Source: a virus. From it: DNA of 64,000 bases. Made by a program: the position numbers and the translations under genes. Shown here piece by piece: positions 18,135-26,816 of the stretch (position 1 is its first letter; each line of letters opens with the position of its first letter). The stretch covers positions 124,001-188,000 of IMG/VR virus record IMGVR_UViG_3300042511_000879; one strand, written 5' to 3'. The notes beneath the pieces are model-generated. The model searched no databases. It was not told where the DNA came from and saw only the letters and a program-made list of their open reading frames with translations.

Positions 18135-18797
18135 TTAGAATTGTGGAATTGCTCCAATTTTTTTAGCACGTTTTCTCCAAAGATCGACCACTTGTGTTCT
18201 CTCCGGTTGACTTAAACCTTGAGTATCTAAGTATCTATTTAGGGTATTTATCATTATTTCTCCGCGAACTTGAGATTCTAATCGGAGTCCTTCTAGATTT
18301 GCATCAATTTCTTTGGGTAGGATGAGGTAGGTTGATTGAGGTAAGAGCCCTTGGTGTATCAATTCACGTTCCATAGAATCATCACCAGATGGCTTGCCAG
18401 GTATGTAGTTTCCAATGCTCTCACCACCTTGGGTTATATGTTCTACTTCATGTCGGACAACATCAATAAGATGGAAATATAGTTCACTAAAGTATTCAGG
18501 AAGCCAAGCGGCTTCGATACCAAAATCAATAATTATAAATGGCGTTTGAGAGTTGTCATCATTGTCAAAGTCTCGACTATCGGCTCCTGTTGAATCAAAT
18601 GATGTGAATCCTAGGATTGGTTGTCCATTAACACTTCCAAAATAAATTGTAGCATCAATGTCGAATTCGGGTCCATTCGCTTTTACTTGTTTAAATAAGG
18701 TTGAATGGGTTTTGCCTAAATGATAGTCCAAATTCCATTGAGCAAAAATATCATTTGCTAACCTTAAAGACATTCGGTCAAGTGTTTTTTGAGTCAT
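18135..18797 (-). CDS. Predicted zinc metallopeptidase (HExxH)
   Basis: 220 residues. A clear zincin motif HEVEH lies at about residues 115-119 (DVVRHEVEHIT), and about 50 residues later KEIDANLEG offers an Asp/Glu third ligand. The region between is Gly-rich. Catalytic activity is therefore likely but the target is unknown. It is immediately upstream of a leader-bearing protein gene (1-nt spacing), so a role in processing or delivering that protein is possible. Its own N-terminus (LDRMSLRLAN) resembles that of the 22573-23082 product (LDRISLNIAL). Confidence 0.7.
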   Translation of the reverse strand: MTQKTLDRMSLRLANDIFAQWNLDYHLGKTHSTLFKQVKANGPEFDIDATIYFGSVNGQPILGFTSFDSTGADSRDFDNDDNSQTPFIIIDFGIEAAWLPEYFSELYFHLIDVVRHEVEHITQGGESIGNYIPGKPSGDDSMERELIHQGLLPQSTYLILPKEIDANLEGLRLESQVRGEIMINTLNRYLDTQGLSQPERTQVVDLWRKRAKKIGAIPQF

Positions 18798-18850
18798 ATT
18801 CTTGTTTAATATTATATGAACCCATTCTAAAAAGTTTATCTATATTTTAT

Positions 18851-18866
18851 AAAATTATATACGAAG
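18851..18866 (-). promoter_or_regulatory. Late-type promoter motif
   Basis: Minus strand reads TCGTATATAATTTTAT 55-70 nt before the metallopeptidase start, a variant of the late-type core. Confidence 0.3.
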
Positions 18867-18872
18867 ATATTT

Positions 18873-19931
18873 TTAAAAACCACAGCTCGCACTAGTGTCT
18901 CCAATAACACCTTCTGTTGATATTTCGTATAAGCCACCGTCCCAATAAGTTCCAGACGCAGGATAGGCTTGAGTTTGATTTAATCCAAAATAAAGACCAC
19001 CTCCATTATAAGGAAATGTTAAAAGAGAATTAGTATATACGATATCTCCAGTAGAAAGTGCAGCTAGACTTTTTGCAGCAAAAAGAGGTTCAGTGACTTC
19101 ATACGGAGGAGCGCAGCCTGGGTTAGTTTCAAAAACGTTGTCGGATCCGCCAATGGGAGTCCTATAAAATTGATAAAATGCAGGAACTTCCAGTCGATTA
19201 ACTAATTTAATGTTACCTTGAGGCACTGAATTAACCTTGAATGTTGCACCCGGTGATATACTTAATACATATTGTCCTAATCCAGGAGTTCCAGTTTCTA
19301 CTACAAGGTATGGTGCCGTTCCGGAAATGTTCAATGCAGTGTAAAGAATAGAATCAGTAGGTGGCGATAGATATAAATAATCATAATTATAATCTACAAG
19401 TGCAAGTCGGATATCCGGTTGTGTGTTAAACGCATCAATAGCATTGGCATTTAAAGATATAGCATTCCATCCATCGGTTGGAGCTACTGGAGTTGCAATA
19501 TAATCGGTAGTATTACCGCTCATTGATCCACCTGTGTTGTATCCTGATATTTGGAAGAAATCAGCTGCTGAAATATTTGTGGTAGTTGATGGTTTATCTG
19601 CCTGCACTACCATAATATTATTAGCTAGATCTCCTCCAAAGTGTACCCATAATGTTGCAGAAGTGATTTGAGTTGTAAAGCCACTGTCCATTGTAGAAAA
19701 TGCCATAAAGTATCTACTAATTGCTGCTCGCCAATTGCCGAATGTGAAATTGTTCCAAGAAGCTCCAATGGAGTCTTGTACATCTTGATTAACTCTAGCA
19801 ATAGGAAGGTTACCATATCCATTATCACGGTTAGATAGCCATTGATTTTGGTCAAATTGTTCTCCAAAGGAATCTGAATCTTCAACTAAAATGCTTCCTC
19901 TAGTTGTCGCTGATGTTATATTATATTCCAT
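18873..19931 (-). CDS. Putative fibre or baseplate-associated structural protein
   Basis: 352 residues. The first ~190 residues resemble DNRLRE-like carbohydrate-associated beta domains (SRYFMAFST, TSATLWVHFGG, and a late PYLVVET). The second half has a FKVNSVPQGNIKLVN segment and a Gly/Tyr-rich C-terminus. No transmembrane segment or signal peptide. It overlaps the collagen-like fibre gene by 1 nt, and the two probably form part of the same appendage. Family assignment is tentative. Confidence 0.65.
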   Translation of the reverse strand: MEYNITSATTRGSILVEDSDSFGEQFDQNQWLSNRDNGYGNLPIARVNQDVQDSIGASWNNFTFGNWRAAISRYFMAFSTMDSGFTTQITSATLWVHFGGDLANNIMVVQADKPSTTTNISAADFFQISGYNTGGSMSGNTTDYIATPVAPTDGWNAISLNANAIDAFNTQPDIRLALVDYNYDYLYLSPPTDSILYTALNISGTAPYLVVETGTPGLGQYVLSISPGATFKVNSVPQGNIKLVNRLEVPAFYQFYRTPIGGSDNVFETNPGCAPPYEVTEPLFAAKSLAALSTGDIVYTNSLLTFPYNGGGLYFGLNQTQAYPASGTYWDGGLYEISTEGVIGDTSASCGF

Positions 19932-22567
19932 TATTCTAAAATTGATGATATTAGTTCAACCCAAGTTTGATCTGGATTAAAATAGATTGTTGATGTATTA
20001 TCTATATTATGTCCAATAATTCTAACTACATTACCTGAAGCAGTTGGGGCTGTTGCTGTAAATAATCCATCACTGGTAGACATGTATAGGGTTGATCCTG
20101 ATATTGAAGTAGTGTATGATGCTGCATTATATCTAGCATATCCTCTTATTAACATACCAGCTGCTGGATTTGTTCCGAGTGCTATAGCAAGCATTCCTAA
20201 CGAATGCGTAGTTGATGTTGAATTTGTTAATGTCCATGTTAATGATGAATTTAGGTAATATAATGATCCTGGCGTAAATCCTTGAGCACCAGTTCCAAAA
20301 TATGCAATTTCACCAGATGATGCAGGAGCAGCAGCAGGAGGTACATAATTTCCTCCGGTTCCTTGATAGCCTTGATATCCTTGAAAACCTTGAGCACCTT
20401 GGAATCCTTGAGCACCTTGGAAACCTTGAGCACCAGTTCCTTGGGCACCTTGGAAGCCTTGAGCACCTTGGAAGCCTTGAGCACCTTGGAAACCTTGAGC
20501 ACCTTGGAATCCTTGAGCACCAGTTCCTTGAGCACCTTGGAAACCTTGAGCACCAGTTCCTTGAGCACCTTGGAAGCCTTGAGCACCTTGGAATCCTTGA
20601 GCACCTTGGAAACCTTGAGCACCAGTTCCTTGAGCACCTTGGAATCCTTGAGCACCAGTTCCTTGAGCACCTTGGAATCCTTGAGCACCAGTTCCTTGGG
20701 CACCTTGGAATCCTTGGAAACCTCGATCACCTCGATCACCGGCTCTACTAAATGTAACCATTGCTCCTGTTCCTGGTACCATGGTACCAATACCTCCTAT
20801 ATAACTAACAGTTATGTAACCCATATTACTTACGCTAGTAGAAAGTATTTGATAATCTGCGTAATCGGAGGTTCTTCCTAAACGGCTAATTCGTAAATTA
20901 CCTTTAATTGGGTTCGTACTAGTACCCAATGCAGTTACCCAGCTAGTGGAACTTGCACCATCAGCATCAAAATTACTAGTAAAGATAGTTGTTGTAGTTG
21001 CAAATGTAGTGCCATTAAATCCAATACCCCCGGGCGGTGGAGATTGAAAAGTACCATAAAAATTAACAACAAACCTTAAACTATCTCCTCCATAATTTCC
21101 AAAACTTCCTTGTATTCCCTGAAAACCTTGGGCTCCTTGGAATCCTTGATCACCTTGGAAACCTTGGGCTCCTTGTATTCCTTGAGCACCTTGATATCCT
21201 TGATATCCTCGATCTCCAATGTCTCCTGTTCTTTGGAACGTAATATAAGCACGTTGGTCTGGAGGTGCAGTTCCACCAACAGGGCTAGAAATAAATGCAA
21301 TTGGAACGTCGAAATGGTCATTATGTTCAGTATGGTTACCTGTTATATTAAAAAGTGCATAAAGTAGAGGGTCAGTATATGAGGTTATTTTAAACGTACC
21401 TTTAATTTGAGAAGATGAGTCATCAATTGTCTGTAAGAATGATTGGATATCCACTGAGTTATAGTCTAAATATGAAATATACATCATTGTACCAAATTCA
21501 TTGATTCTTACATGTCCTGCAGTCAAATTTGTAGGATCAGTTGTAATATCATCATAATAAAACTCAAACGTTGCTCCACCAAAAGATCCTGGTTCACCTT
21601 GGTCTCCTTGTGTTCCTTGAAATCCTTGTACACCTTGTGCACCTTGAAATCCTTGAAATCCTCGAGGACCTGTTTTTGCATATGATACTATAAGTTCAGT
21701 ACCTACAGGCCAAGTTGTTCCAATAGCAGATACAGTTCCTCCAACGTATGATAATTCAATAGTACTATAAGTTCCAGTGCTTCCACCAGTTATTGTATAG
21801 TCTAAATATTCAGTTGTTCTGCCTGGTTTGGTAATTCTTAAACTTCCTCCAAGTGCAATCATTGAAGTAAACCATGCAGTTGCATTTGCATTATCATCAT
21901 CCGTATTGCTTGCAATAATAGTAAGAGTTGGGCTAGGAAGTGTTGTTGTATTACTAAATGTAATTGCTCCAAATCCCGCAGTAACTCCATTATAACTTCC
22001 TACTAAAAATCTTAAACTATCTCCACCATAATTTCCTACTGATCCTACAGATCCTTGATGTCCTTGTCTACCTTGAAAACCTTGATAACCTTGATAACCT
22101 TGGGCTCCAGGAGTTCCAGGGCTTCCAGGTGTACCTACAGCTGAAGCTCCTTGTGTTCCTTGAAAACCTTGCGTTCCTTGTCGACCTTGAGCACCTTGAA
22201 AACCTTGGAAACCTTGTCTACCTTGAGCTCCTTGTCGACCTTGAAATCCTTGGTCTCCTGTAGTTGTAGCAACTGCAGTAGGTACCCATACCCTGTCGCC
22301 AACGAGTGCTCCAGCTAGGATTAAAGCAGTATCACCCGAGGTTACAATATATAATTTAAGTACCTTTTCAACATCATTATCAATATCGATAGTTCCATCA
22401 TTATTAGTTCCCATTACTCTGAATCCATGAATAACTTGTCCAATTAAGTCCAAGTTGTAATCCATTTCTGGGTGAAATAAGGCTCTTCCAAGTTCTCCTG
22501 GATATAAAGGGTTATATTTACCCAATGGTCCTCGTTCTTCAGAATTTTGTAAATTATCTTGTGGCAT
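19931..22567 (-). CDS. Collagen-like fibre with three repeated beta domains
   Basis: 878 residues. After an N-terminal ~100-residue attachment domain come short G-x-Q collagen stretches that separate three related beta domains: residues about 177-300 (GGDSLRFLVGSY), 328-450 (GGATFEFYYDD) and 492-607 (GGDSLRFVVNFY). Each has a central (L/I)RI or FKI strand followed by DPL/GRTT. A longer collagen segment with [11 protein letters not shown] units runs from about 610 to 742, then a C-terminal globular domain. Such beta domains embedded in collagen stalks are known from other marine and T4-like phage fibres. The upstream leader contains TATAAATA, the T4 late-promoter core. Confidence 0.85.
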   Translation of the reverse strand: MPQDNLQNSEERGPLGKYNPLYPGELGRALFHPEMDYNLDLIGQVIHGFRVMGTNNDGTIDIDNDVEKVLKLYIVTSGDTALILAGALVGDRVWVPTAVATTTGDQGFQGRQGAQGRQGFQGFQGAQGRQGTQGFQGTQGASAVGTPGSPGTPGAQGYQGYQGFQGRQGHQGSVGSVGNYGGDSLRFLVGSYNGVTAGFGAITFSNTTTLPSPTLTIIASNTDDDNANATAWFTSMIALGGSLRITKPGRTTEYLDYTITGGSTGTYSTIELSYVGGTVSAIGTTWPVGTELIVSYAKTGPRGFQGFQGAQGVQGFQGTQGDQGEPGSFGGATFEFYYDDITTDPTNLTAGHVRINEFGTMMYISYLDYNSVDIQSFLQTIDDSSSQIKGTFKITSYTDPLLYALFNITGNHTEHNDHFDVPIAFISSPVGGTAPPDQRAYITFQRTGDIGDRGYQGYQGAQGIQGAQGFQGDQGFQGAQGFQGIQGSFGNYGGDSLRFVVNFYGTFQSPPPGGIGFNGTTFATTTTIFTSNFDADGASSTSWVTALGTSTNPIKGNLRISRLGRTSDYADYQILSTSVSNMGYITVSYIGGIGTMVPGTGAMVTFSRAGDRGDRGFQGFQGAQGTGAQGFQGAQGTGAQGFQGAQGTGAQGFQGAQGFQGAQGFQGAQGTGAQGFQGAQGTGAQGFQGAQGFQGAQGFQGAQGFQGAQGTGAQGFQGAQGFQGAQGFQGYQGYQGTGGNYVPPAAAPASSGEIAYFGTGAQGFTPGSLYYLNSSLTWTLTNSTSTTHSLGMLAIALGTNPAAGMLIRGYARYNAASYTTSISGSTLYMSTSDGLFTATAPTASGNVVRIIGHNIDNTSTIYFNPDQTWVELISSILE
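20365..20735 (-). repeat. Collagen-coding repeats
   Basis: In-frame units coding [11 protein letters not shown] and GFQGAQ, about 120 codons. They leave the opposite strand open as well. Confidence 0.85.
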
Positions 22568-22572
22568 ACGTT

Positions 22573-23082
22573 TTATTTATATTTATAGTATAGTTTCTTT
22601 AATTTTTCTACAGAATCTTGAAAATAGATTGAAATATATCCGCATTCAATATAGTTATATTGCAGTAAAATATATTCATTAAGTTTAAAACTATCAAAAA
22701 GTTCTTTAACTTCTATCATGTCAATTAAATATCCTTTATTTAGGTTTAAAATTGAAATTTTATTAACATTTGAAGTTTTTGTTACAAATTCTTCTCCTGA
22801 ATTATAGACTAAATTTTTATCTGTATCATTTTTATCAAAACTAAATGATTTTAATTCAAAAAGATTAAGTGACTTACAATCCAGATTTTCAAATCCTGAA
22901 GGACTTGCCCATCGCTCAATAAATGCTATTAGAACATCAATGTTCTCAAATTTAACAGTTTTAGTAATGTTGGTATGATGTTCCCTCATAGAAAAAAGCA
23001 TGTTAAAAACTGGACCTTCATTCTGTTGAATTTGGTCTAAGTATTTTAGGGCAATATTGAGAGATATTCTGTCAAGTATCAT
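22573..23082 (-). CDS. Hypothetical protein
   Basis: 169 residues, no signal peptide or membrane segment, Asn/Lys/Phe-rich. N-terminus LDRISLNIALKYL resembles that of the 18135-18797 metallopeptidase (LDRMSLRLANDIF), but it has no HExxH. Abuts the tail-anchored protein upstream (1-nt spacing). Function unknown. Confidence 0.7.
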   Translation of the reverse strand: MILDRISLNIALKYLDQIQQNEGPVFNMLFSMREHHTNITKTVKFENIDVLIAFIERWASPSGFENLDCKSLNLFELKSFSFDKNDTDKNLVYNSGEEFVTKTSNVNKISILNLNKGYLIDMIEVKELFDSFKLNEYILLQYNYIECGYISIYFQDSVEKLKKLYYKYK

Positions 23083-23466
23083 TTATACGAAATATTTTCT
23101 CATTAGAAATGTAACTATTGCTCCACTTGCTGTTAATAAGGCAATAAGTACTTTAACAACTCCATTTTTCCATCTGACAAGAGATTTATGTTCTTCAATT
23201 AATTTATCACGCTCAACCTTCCATTCCTCTTGTTCTTGTCTAAATTCTGAATTCTTTTTATTTTCTACAATCACACCATCAAAGGGATTCAGGAGTTGTT
23301 TTTTCAATCCTCTAATCTCTTCTTTCATTTCATTTTGATTCTCCATCAATTTTTCTAATGTGTTCTCTATTTGAATATAATTAGGGTCTTCAATTCGTCT
23401 TTTGAATGAAGAAAATAAATCATACAGTTCAAGAATCATTTCTTGTGGGCTTTGGTCTTGCTTCAT
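23083..23466 (-). CDS. Coiled-coil protein with C-terminal membrane anchor (XhlA-like)
   Basis: Using the ATG at 23466 gives 127 residues (an ATG at 23475 would add three but lies inside the stem of a palindrome). Residues about 30-95 form a charged coiled coil (ENTLEKLMENQNEMKEE). The last ~25 residues are one hydrophobic helix with a basic tail (VLIALLTASGAIVTFLMRKYF). This layout is that of XhlA-type phage membrane proteins that work with holins; a lysis or membrane-tether role is plausible but unproven. Confidence 0.65.
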   Translation of the reverse strand: MKQDQSPQEMILELYDLFSSFKRRIEDPNYIQIENTLEKLMENQNEMKEEIRGLKKQLLNPFDGVIVENKKNSEFRQEQEEWKVERDKLIEEHKSLVRWKNGVVKVLIALLTASGAIVTFLMRKYFV

Positions 23467-23472
23467 ATACAG

Positions 23473-23522
23473 CATTGGGTCTTTTTAGTCTATAATATAT
23501 ATCAAACTAAAAAGACCCAATG
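23473..23522. repeat. Perfect 16-bp palindrome with promoter motif in the loop
   Basis: CATTGGGTCTTTTTAG (23473-23488) is the exact reverse complement of 23507-23522; the 18-nt spacer contains the late-type motif GATATATATTATAG on the minus strand. Confidence 0.85.
23489..23506 (-). promoter_or_regulatory. Late-type promoter motif inside palindrome loop
   Basis: Minus strand TTTGATATATATTATAGA, 25-40 nt before the XhlA-like gene. Transcripts starting here would lose the 5' arm of the palindrome. Confidence 0.4.
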
Positions 23523-23530
23523 TGGGTTTT
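23508..23530 (-). terminator. Intrinsic terminator of the leader-protein operon
   Basis: Minus strand: ACCCA-CAT-TGGGT followed by CTTTTTAG, 20 nt after the stop codon region of the 23548-24018 gene. Its stem overlaps one arm of the larger palindrome. Confidence 0.7.
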
Positions 23531-23547
23531 ACTATGTATTTATAGGA

Positions 23548-24018
23548 TTATTTATATAACTTTGCAGTAAAGTTACGGGCTCCTCTTGGAAGATTCTCGC
23601 CGTGAGGTCCTTTTGCTTTATAATCTTGTAGTAATTTAATGGCCTCTTCAGGTGATGTTGCTTCAACTTCCCAATCCCATTCCATTCCATTCGTATCATC
23701 GAAAAATACTGTGTAAATACTTTTCTTTGCTTCATCTATTCCAGAGCCAATTTCAGGAGTTCCATAGTGTGCAATCCATTCTTCTCTAGTCATGTTAGCA
23801 GCTTGAGCCTGCATTCCTAAGAAATCATATTCATGCATAATTGTTTCAGATTCTGTAACTTTATCATAAAGTTCAGTATCTCCATTCCATTTCCAATCAG
23901 CAGCATCAAAATCTTTAAGTTTCTTAGCTTTTTGATATTCTGAAGACGATAAATGGTCAGCATTAAGATTTATAGCACCTTCGCCAATAAACTCTTCGAA
24001 TAATTTTACTTTTTTCAT
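23548..24018 (-). CDS. Leader-bearing putative injected protein 7 of operon
   Basis: 156 residues. Leader MKKVKLFEEFIGE|G: Glu13 followed by Gly, a candidate prohead-protease cut. A second candidate site is I94-D-E96|A, which would release a ~60-residue C-terminal module (KKSIYTVFFDD, then a helical EEAIKLLQDYK). The middle region has several aromatic and acidic residues. Last gene before the terminator at 23508-23530. I recognise no enzyme family. Confidence 0.8.
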   Translation of the reverse strand: MKKVKLFEEFIGEGAINLNADHLSSSEYQKAKKLKDFDAADWKWNGDTELYDKVTESETIMHEYDFLGMQAQAANMTREEWIAHYGTPEIGSGIDEAKKSIYTVFFDDTNGMEWDWEVEATSPEEAIKLLQDYKAKGPHGENLPRGARNFTAKLYK

Positions 24019-24025
24019 ATCTTTA

Positions 24026-24832
24026 TTAATTTTTTGGCCAGATCATTAGAGTTCCTGGATCGTTCCATTCTAACCACCAACCTGTTTTTTCAACTGTTGT
24101 TCTAAACTGTTTTAGTACTCCATTAGCATATTTTGATGAGTTGCTATAGTAATCAAAAATTGGATTACCTCCAAGTTCTTCTCCATTATCACCTGCGATC
24201 CAAATTCCTTCAGTTTGTCCGTTGAATTCTTCAGAAGTTCGGACAGTTCTAAGTTTGTATTTAGTTTCTAATAGGTTCATCAATTCGTCTCTAGTAGAAT
24301 CTTTTGCCTCATTCATAAATGATTCTGTAAGATTACCATCCTTGTCTATGGCATCTGAATAAAGATATTCTCCTTTGCCATTGTAAGTAACTGTTTTTGC
24401 TACATATTCTTTTGTCTCAGGATTCCAATAATGAGTTTTACCACCAGGTTCTGTCATTTTTTTCAGGACTCCATTTCTAGCATTACTAATTAGTGTTGCA
24501 TTAACCTTTGCAGTTAAGGTGTCGTGATTTGTTAATTTATCTTGGGAGGCTGCTGCTAAGGCTTCATTAGTAACTGATTCATTCCAAACAACCTGTCCTC
24601 CAGCATCTTCAATATGAAACTTGGCTCTTGGAAATTCTTTTTTAAGGGCTTCATATTTTGCAGGGATCAAGTCTTGAATTTTAATATTGTTCGACTGTCC
24701 AACTACTTTATTATACTCAATGGCTACAATCGACCATGGTCCACCATCTCCGGCTCTAACGCCTTTCATCATTTTACCCCAAGAAGTTGTGGCTTCTGCG
24801 ATATATTGTTCAAATAATTTTACTTTTTTCAT
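24026..24832 (-). CDS. Leader-bearing putative injected protein 6 of operon
   Basis: 268 residues. Leader MKKVKLFEQYIAE|A (Glu13). Internal sites that fit the same rule: T88-N-E90|A, L168-T-E170|S and M173-N-E175|A. They split the chain into roughly 77-, 80- and 93-residue modules. The last module (DELMNLLETKYKLR...GWWLEWNDP) resembles small soluble phage domains but I cannot name it. The start overlaps the upstream stop by 4 nt (ATGA type). Candidate polyprotein packaged in the capsid. Confidence 0.8.
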   Translation of the reverse strand: MKKVKLFEQYIAEATTSWGKMMKGVRAGDGGPWSIVAIEYNKVVGQSNNIKIQDLIPAKYEALKKEFPRAKFHIEDAGGQVVWNESVTNEALAAASQDKLTNHDTLTAKVNATLISNARNGVLKKMTEPGGKTHYWNPETKEYVAKTVTYNGKGEYLYSDAIDKDGNLTESFMNEAKDSTRDELMNLLETKYKLRTVRTSEEFNGQTEGIWIAGDNGEELGGNPIFDYYSNSSKYANGVLKQFRTTVEKTGWWLEWNDPGTLMIWPKN

Positions 24833-25194
24833 AGTGAATAAAAAGGTCCTTTGTTTATTTTTTTAAGATATGTCATTTCAGAGTCAGTCAATTTAGATGC
24901 AATTAACTTTTGCCATTGTCCTCTTTGTTTTGTACGAGGTAGTAATAAAAATTGTTTAATGTCCTCATCACTTTCTAGACGTGAAACAATTTTAGTAACG
25001 GCAGCATCCGATTTCCATTTTTTATATTGGTCTTTCCAAGACGTTGAGTTTTGAAAGTCTTGTCCTGCGTCAGTTCCTAACCACATTGCAAAAATCCATG
25101 GAGAAAACCATGTAAGTCCCCAAGCAACTGGTAAAAGAGTATCTATTAGATTAGCCTCGTTAACAAATTCTTCGTATAGTTTTACATGTTTCAT
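24829..25194 (-). CDS. Leader-bearing putative injected protein 5, hydrophobic
   Basis: 121 residues from the ATG at 25194, which overlaps the preceding stop codon as ATGA; an ATG at 25200 would add two residues. Leader MKHVKLYEEFVNE|A (Glu13). Directly after the leader is a hydrophobic Trp-rich segment (LLPVAWGLTWFSPWIFAMWL), likely membrane-active or membrane-inserting; the remainder is basic and helical. A hydrophobic packaged protein could act at the host membrane during or after DNA entry (inference). Confidence 0.78.
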   Translation of the reverse strand: MKHVKLYEEFVNEANLIDTLLPVAWGLTWFSPWIFAMWLGTDAGQDFQNSTSWKDQYKKWKSDAAVTKIVSRLESDEDIKQFLLLPRTKQRGQWQKLIASKLTDSEMTYLKKINKGPFYSL

Positions 25195-25958
25195 TTCCAT
25201 TTTAAGTTTAATTCATCAGTCATTGCATCCATTAAATCATTAAATTTAGACGGATCTTTCATTACTGCTTTTATCTTAGTTTTTATCTCATCATCAGATA
25301 GTTTCAAATTTCTTACCCAACCTTTAGCATCAGCTAGATTCATTGGGTCTTTAAAGAAATCTTTTATATTGGTAGATTCGTTAACTGTAGATTCATGAAC
25401 ACCTGGTCCATTTTCTATTTTCTCTAATGAAACCCAATATACTTTATCATTTCCGTAATTGTCTACAAAACTGGATTCTACGCCTGTCCATCTTTTAATA
25501 AATTTACCTAAACCTGATTGAGGTCCTCCGTATTTATCGTCTTTTACTTTAACCATTAAATATTCCTCATTACTTGAGGGTCTCTTTGATGGGGCCTTAA
25601 ACTCTACAACATTGAATTGTTTTCTGATTAAAGTTTCCAGTTTTTTAATATCGCTATCAATTCCATTATTAGATTCCTTAATTGGAATTTCCGGCATGTA
25701 TTTATATTTTTGGTATTGATTGTTTGAAAGCTCTGTAGCCTTAATGTACTTTTCTAACTGATCGACTGTATTAAATATACGTCCACCTGCATCAATATCA
25801 TAACCTTTGTAGTATTGGTTATATTTGGCAGCAAGTTTTCCACCATTCATTTTCTCCCATTCTTTCTTAAAAAGAATTTGGTCGTTTCCAACAATTTCAT
25901 TTGGAAATACATCCTTACCTTCAGTAATGTACTGCTCGAATAATTTTACTTTTTTCAT
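25191..25958 (-). CDS. Leader-bearing putative injected protein 4 of operon
   Basis: 255 residues. Leader MKKVKLFEQYITE|G (Glu13). Internal candidate sites V187-H-E189|S and V192-N-E194|S precede a compact helical C-terminal module of about 60 residues (NIKDFFKDPMNLADAKGWV). The N-terminal module contains GYDIDAGGRIFNTVDQLEKYI. No catalytic motif recognised. Sits in the middle of the seven-gene operon with overlapping or near-overlapping neighbours. Confidence 0.8.
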   Translation of the reverse strand: MKKVKLFEQYITEGKDVFPNEIVGNDQILFKKEWEKMNGGKLAAKYNQYYKGYDIDAGGRIFNTVDQLEKYIKATELSNNQYQKYKYMPEIPIKESNNGIDSDIKKLETLIRKQFNVVEFKAPSKRPSSNEEYLMVKVKDDKYGGPQSGLGKFIKRWTGVESSFVDNYGNDKVYWVSLEKIENGPGVHESTVNESTNIKDFFKDPMNLADAKGWVRNLKLSDDEIKTKIKAVMKDPSKFNDLMDAMTDELNLKWK

Positions 25959-25967
25959 ACTAATGAA

Positions 25968-26342
25968 TTATACTCGAGAAACCCAAGTATATATGTTTTT
26001 GTTAGGAACTCCTAATAGAGTATCTCGAACTTCCATTCTAATTAAATAATCTTTATCTGTTTTACCATCAATAAACTTACAAGTGATTACATCACCGGTT
26101 TTAGCTTTTGATAGGTCCAAAGATGCAATGTCTCTAACACTGAATCCTGCTGATTCAGGTGATTTACCTTTCTCCCAGAAACTAACTAATGCCTGTGCCG
26201 CTTTAGTTGAATCATTATTTGCTTTTACAGTATTGTTTGAACCAATACTTGGTATGGTAACTTCTTCCCAGTAGGTTGCACCACTCATTTTCTCTTTTTT
26301 TGATTCATTTACAAATCCTTCGAATGTAGATATGTGTTTCAT
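25968..26342 (-). CDS. Leader-bearing putative injected protein 3 of operon
   Basis: 124 residues from the ATG at 26342, which is 1 nt after the upstream stop and begins the leader MKHISTFEGFVNE|S (Glu13). An in-frame upstream start at 26429 would put the leader inside the protein and overlap the neighbour, so I reject it. After the leader: a soluble alpha/beta domain with GDVITCKFIDGKTDKDYLIRMEV near the C-terminus. Function unknown. Confidence 0.78.
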   Translation of the reverse strand: MKHISTFEGFVNESKKEKMSGATYWEEVTIPSIGSNNTVKANNDSTKAAQALVSFWEKGKSPESAGFSVRDIASLDLSKAKTGDVITCKFIDGKTDKDYLIRMEVRDTLLGVPNKNIYTWVSRV

Positions 26343-26343
26343 A

Positions 26344-26814
26344 TTATTGTACTTGTATATTTGTTCTAATTGATAATCCTGAATAACCATTCCAGATTCC
26401 AATGTTAAAGTCTGGTATAATTTTTTCAATTTTCTTTAAATTACCAATATGTATTGCGGTCATTGGTAATTCTATAAACCAAACTCCATAATTTGTAGTT
26501 GCAGTTAATTGATATTTTTTCATACCAATTCCAATAAGACTATCAATTATCTTTTGAACCTCTTCTGGATATACTTCAGACTTTGCCTCGTTTGTAAGAC
26601 TTTCATTTTCATTCCAAATAGTTTGTAACCAAGCCTCTAAACTTTTGAGTTCTTTAACTGACTTTGGTTTGCCATATTCGTCCATAAAAGCCTTTCTGAA
26701 TCCCGTGAAAGAATCTGCCTCTTGAGCCATGATATGAATATCTCCAATACTGGATTCATAAATAAAGGATTGAGACTCTCCTAAGAACTCGTTAAATAGT
26801 TGCATATGTTTCAT
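26344..26814 (-). CDS. Leader-bearing putative injected protein 2 of operon
   Basis: 156 residues. Leader MKHMQLFNEFLGE|S (Glu13; L-G-E|S fits the T4 gp21 rule). An internal T74-N-E76|A follows a WNENESL stretch and is followed by a second ~80-residue module (EVYPEEVQKIIDSLIGIGMKK) that looks like a separate alpha/beta fold. Function unknown. Confidence 0.8.
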   Translation of the reverse strand: MKHMQLFNEFLGESQSFIYESSIGDIHIMAQEADSFTGFRKAFMDEYGKPKSVKELKSLEAWLQTIWNENESLTNEAKSEVYPEEVQKIIDSLIGIGMKKYQLTATTNYGVWFIELPMTAIHIGNLKKIEKIIPDFNIGIWNGYSGLSIRTNIQVQ

Positions 26815-26816
26815 GA

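Noticed and set aside
20302-20881. Plus-strand frames over the second collagen gene
   Set aside because: Mirror frames of repeats inside a clear minus-strand fibre gene.
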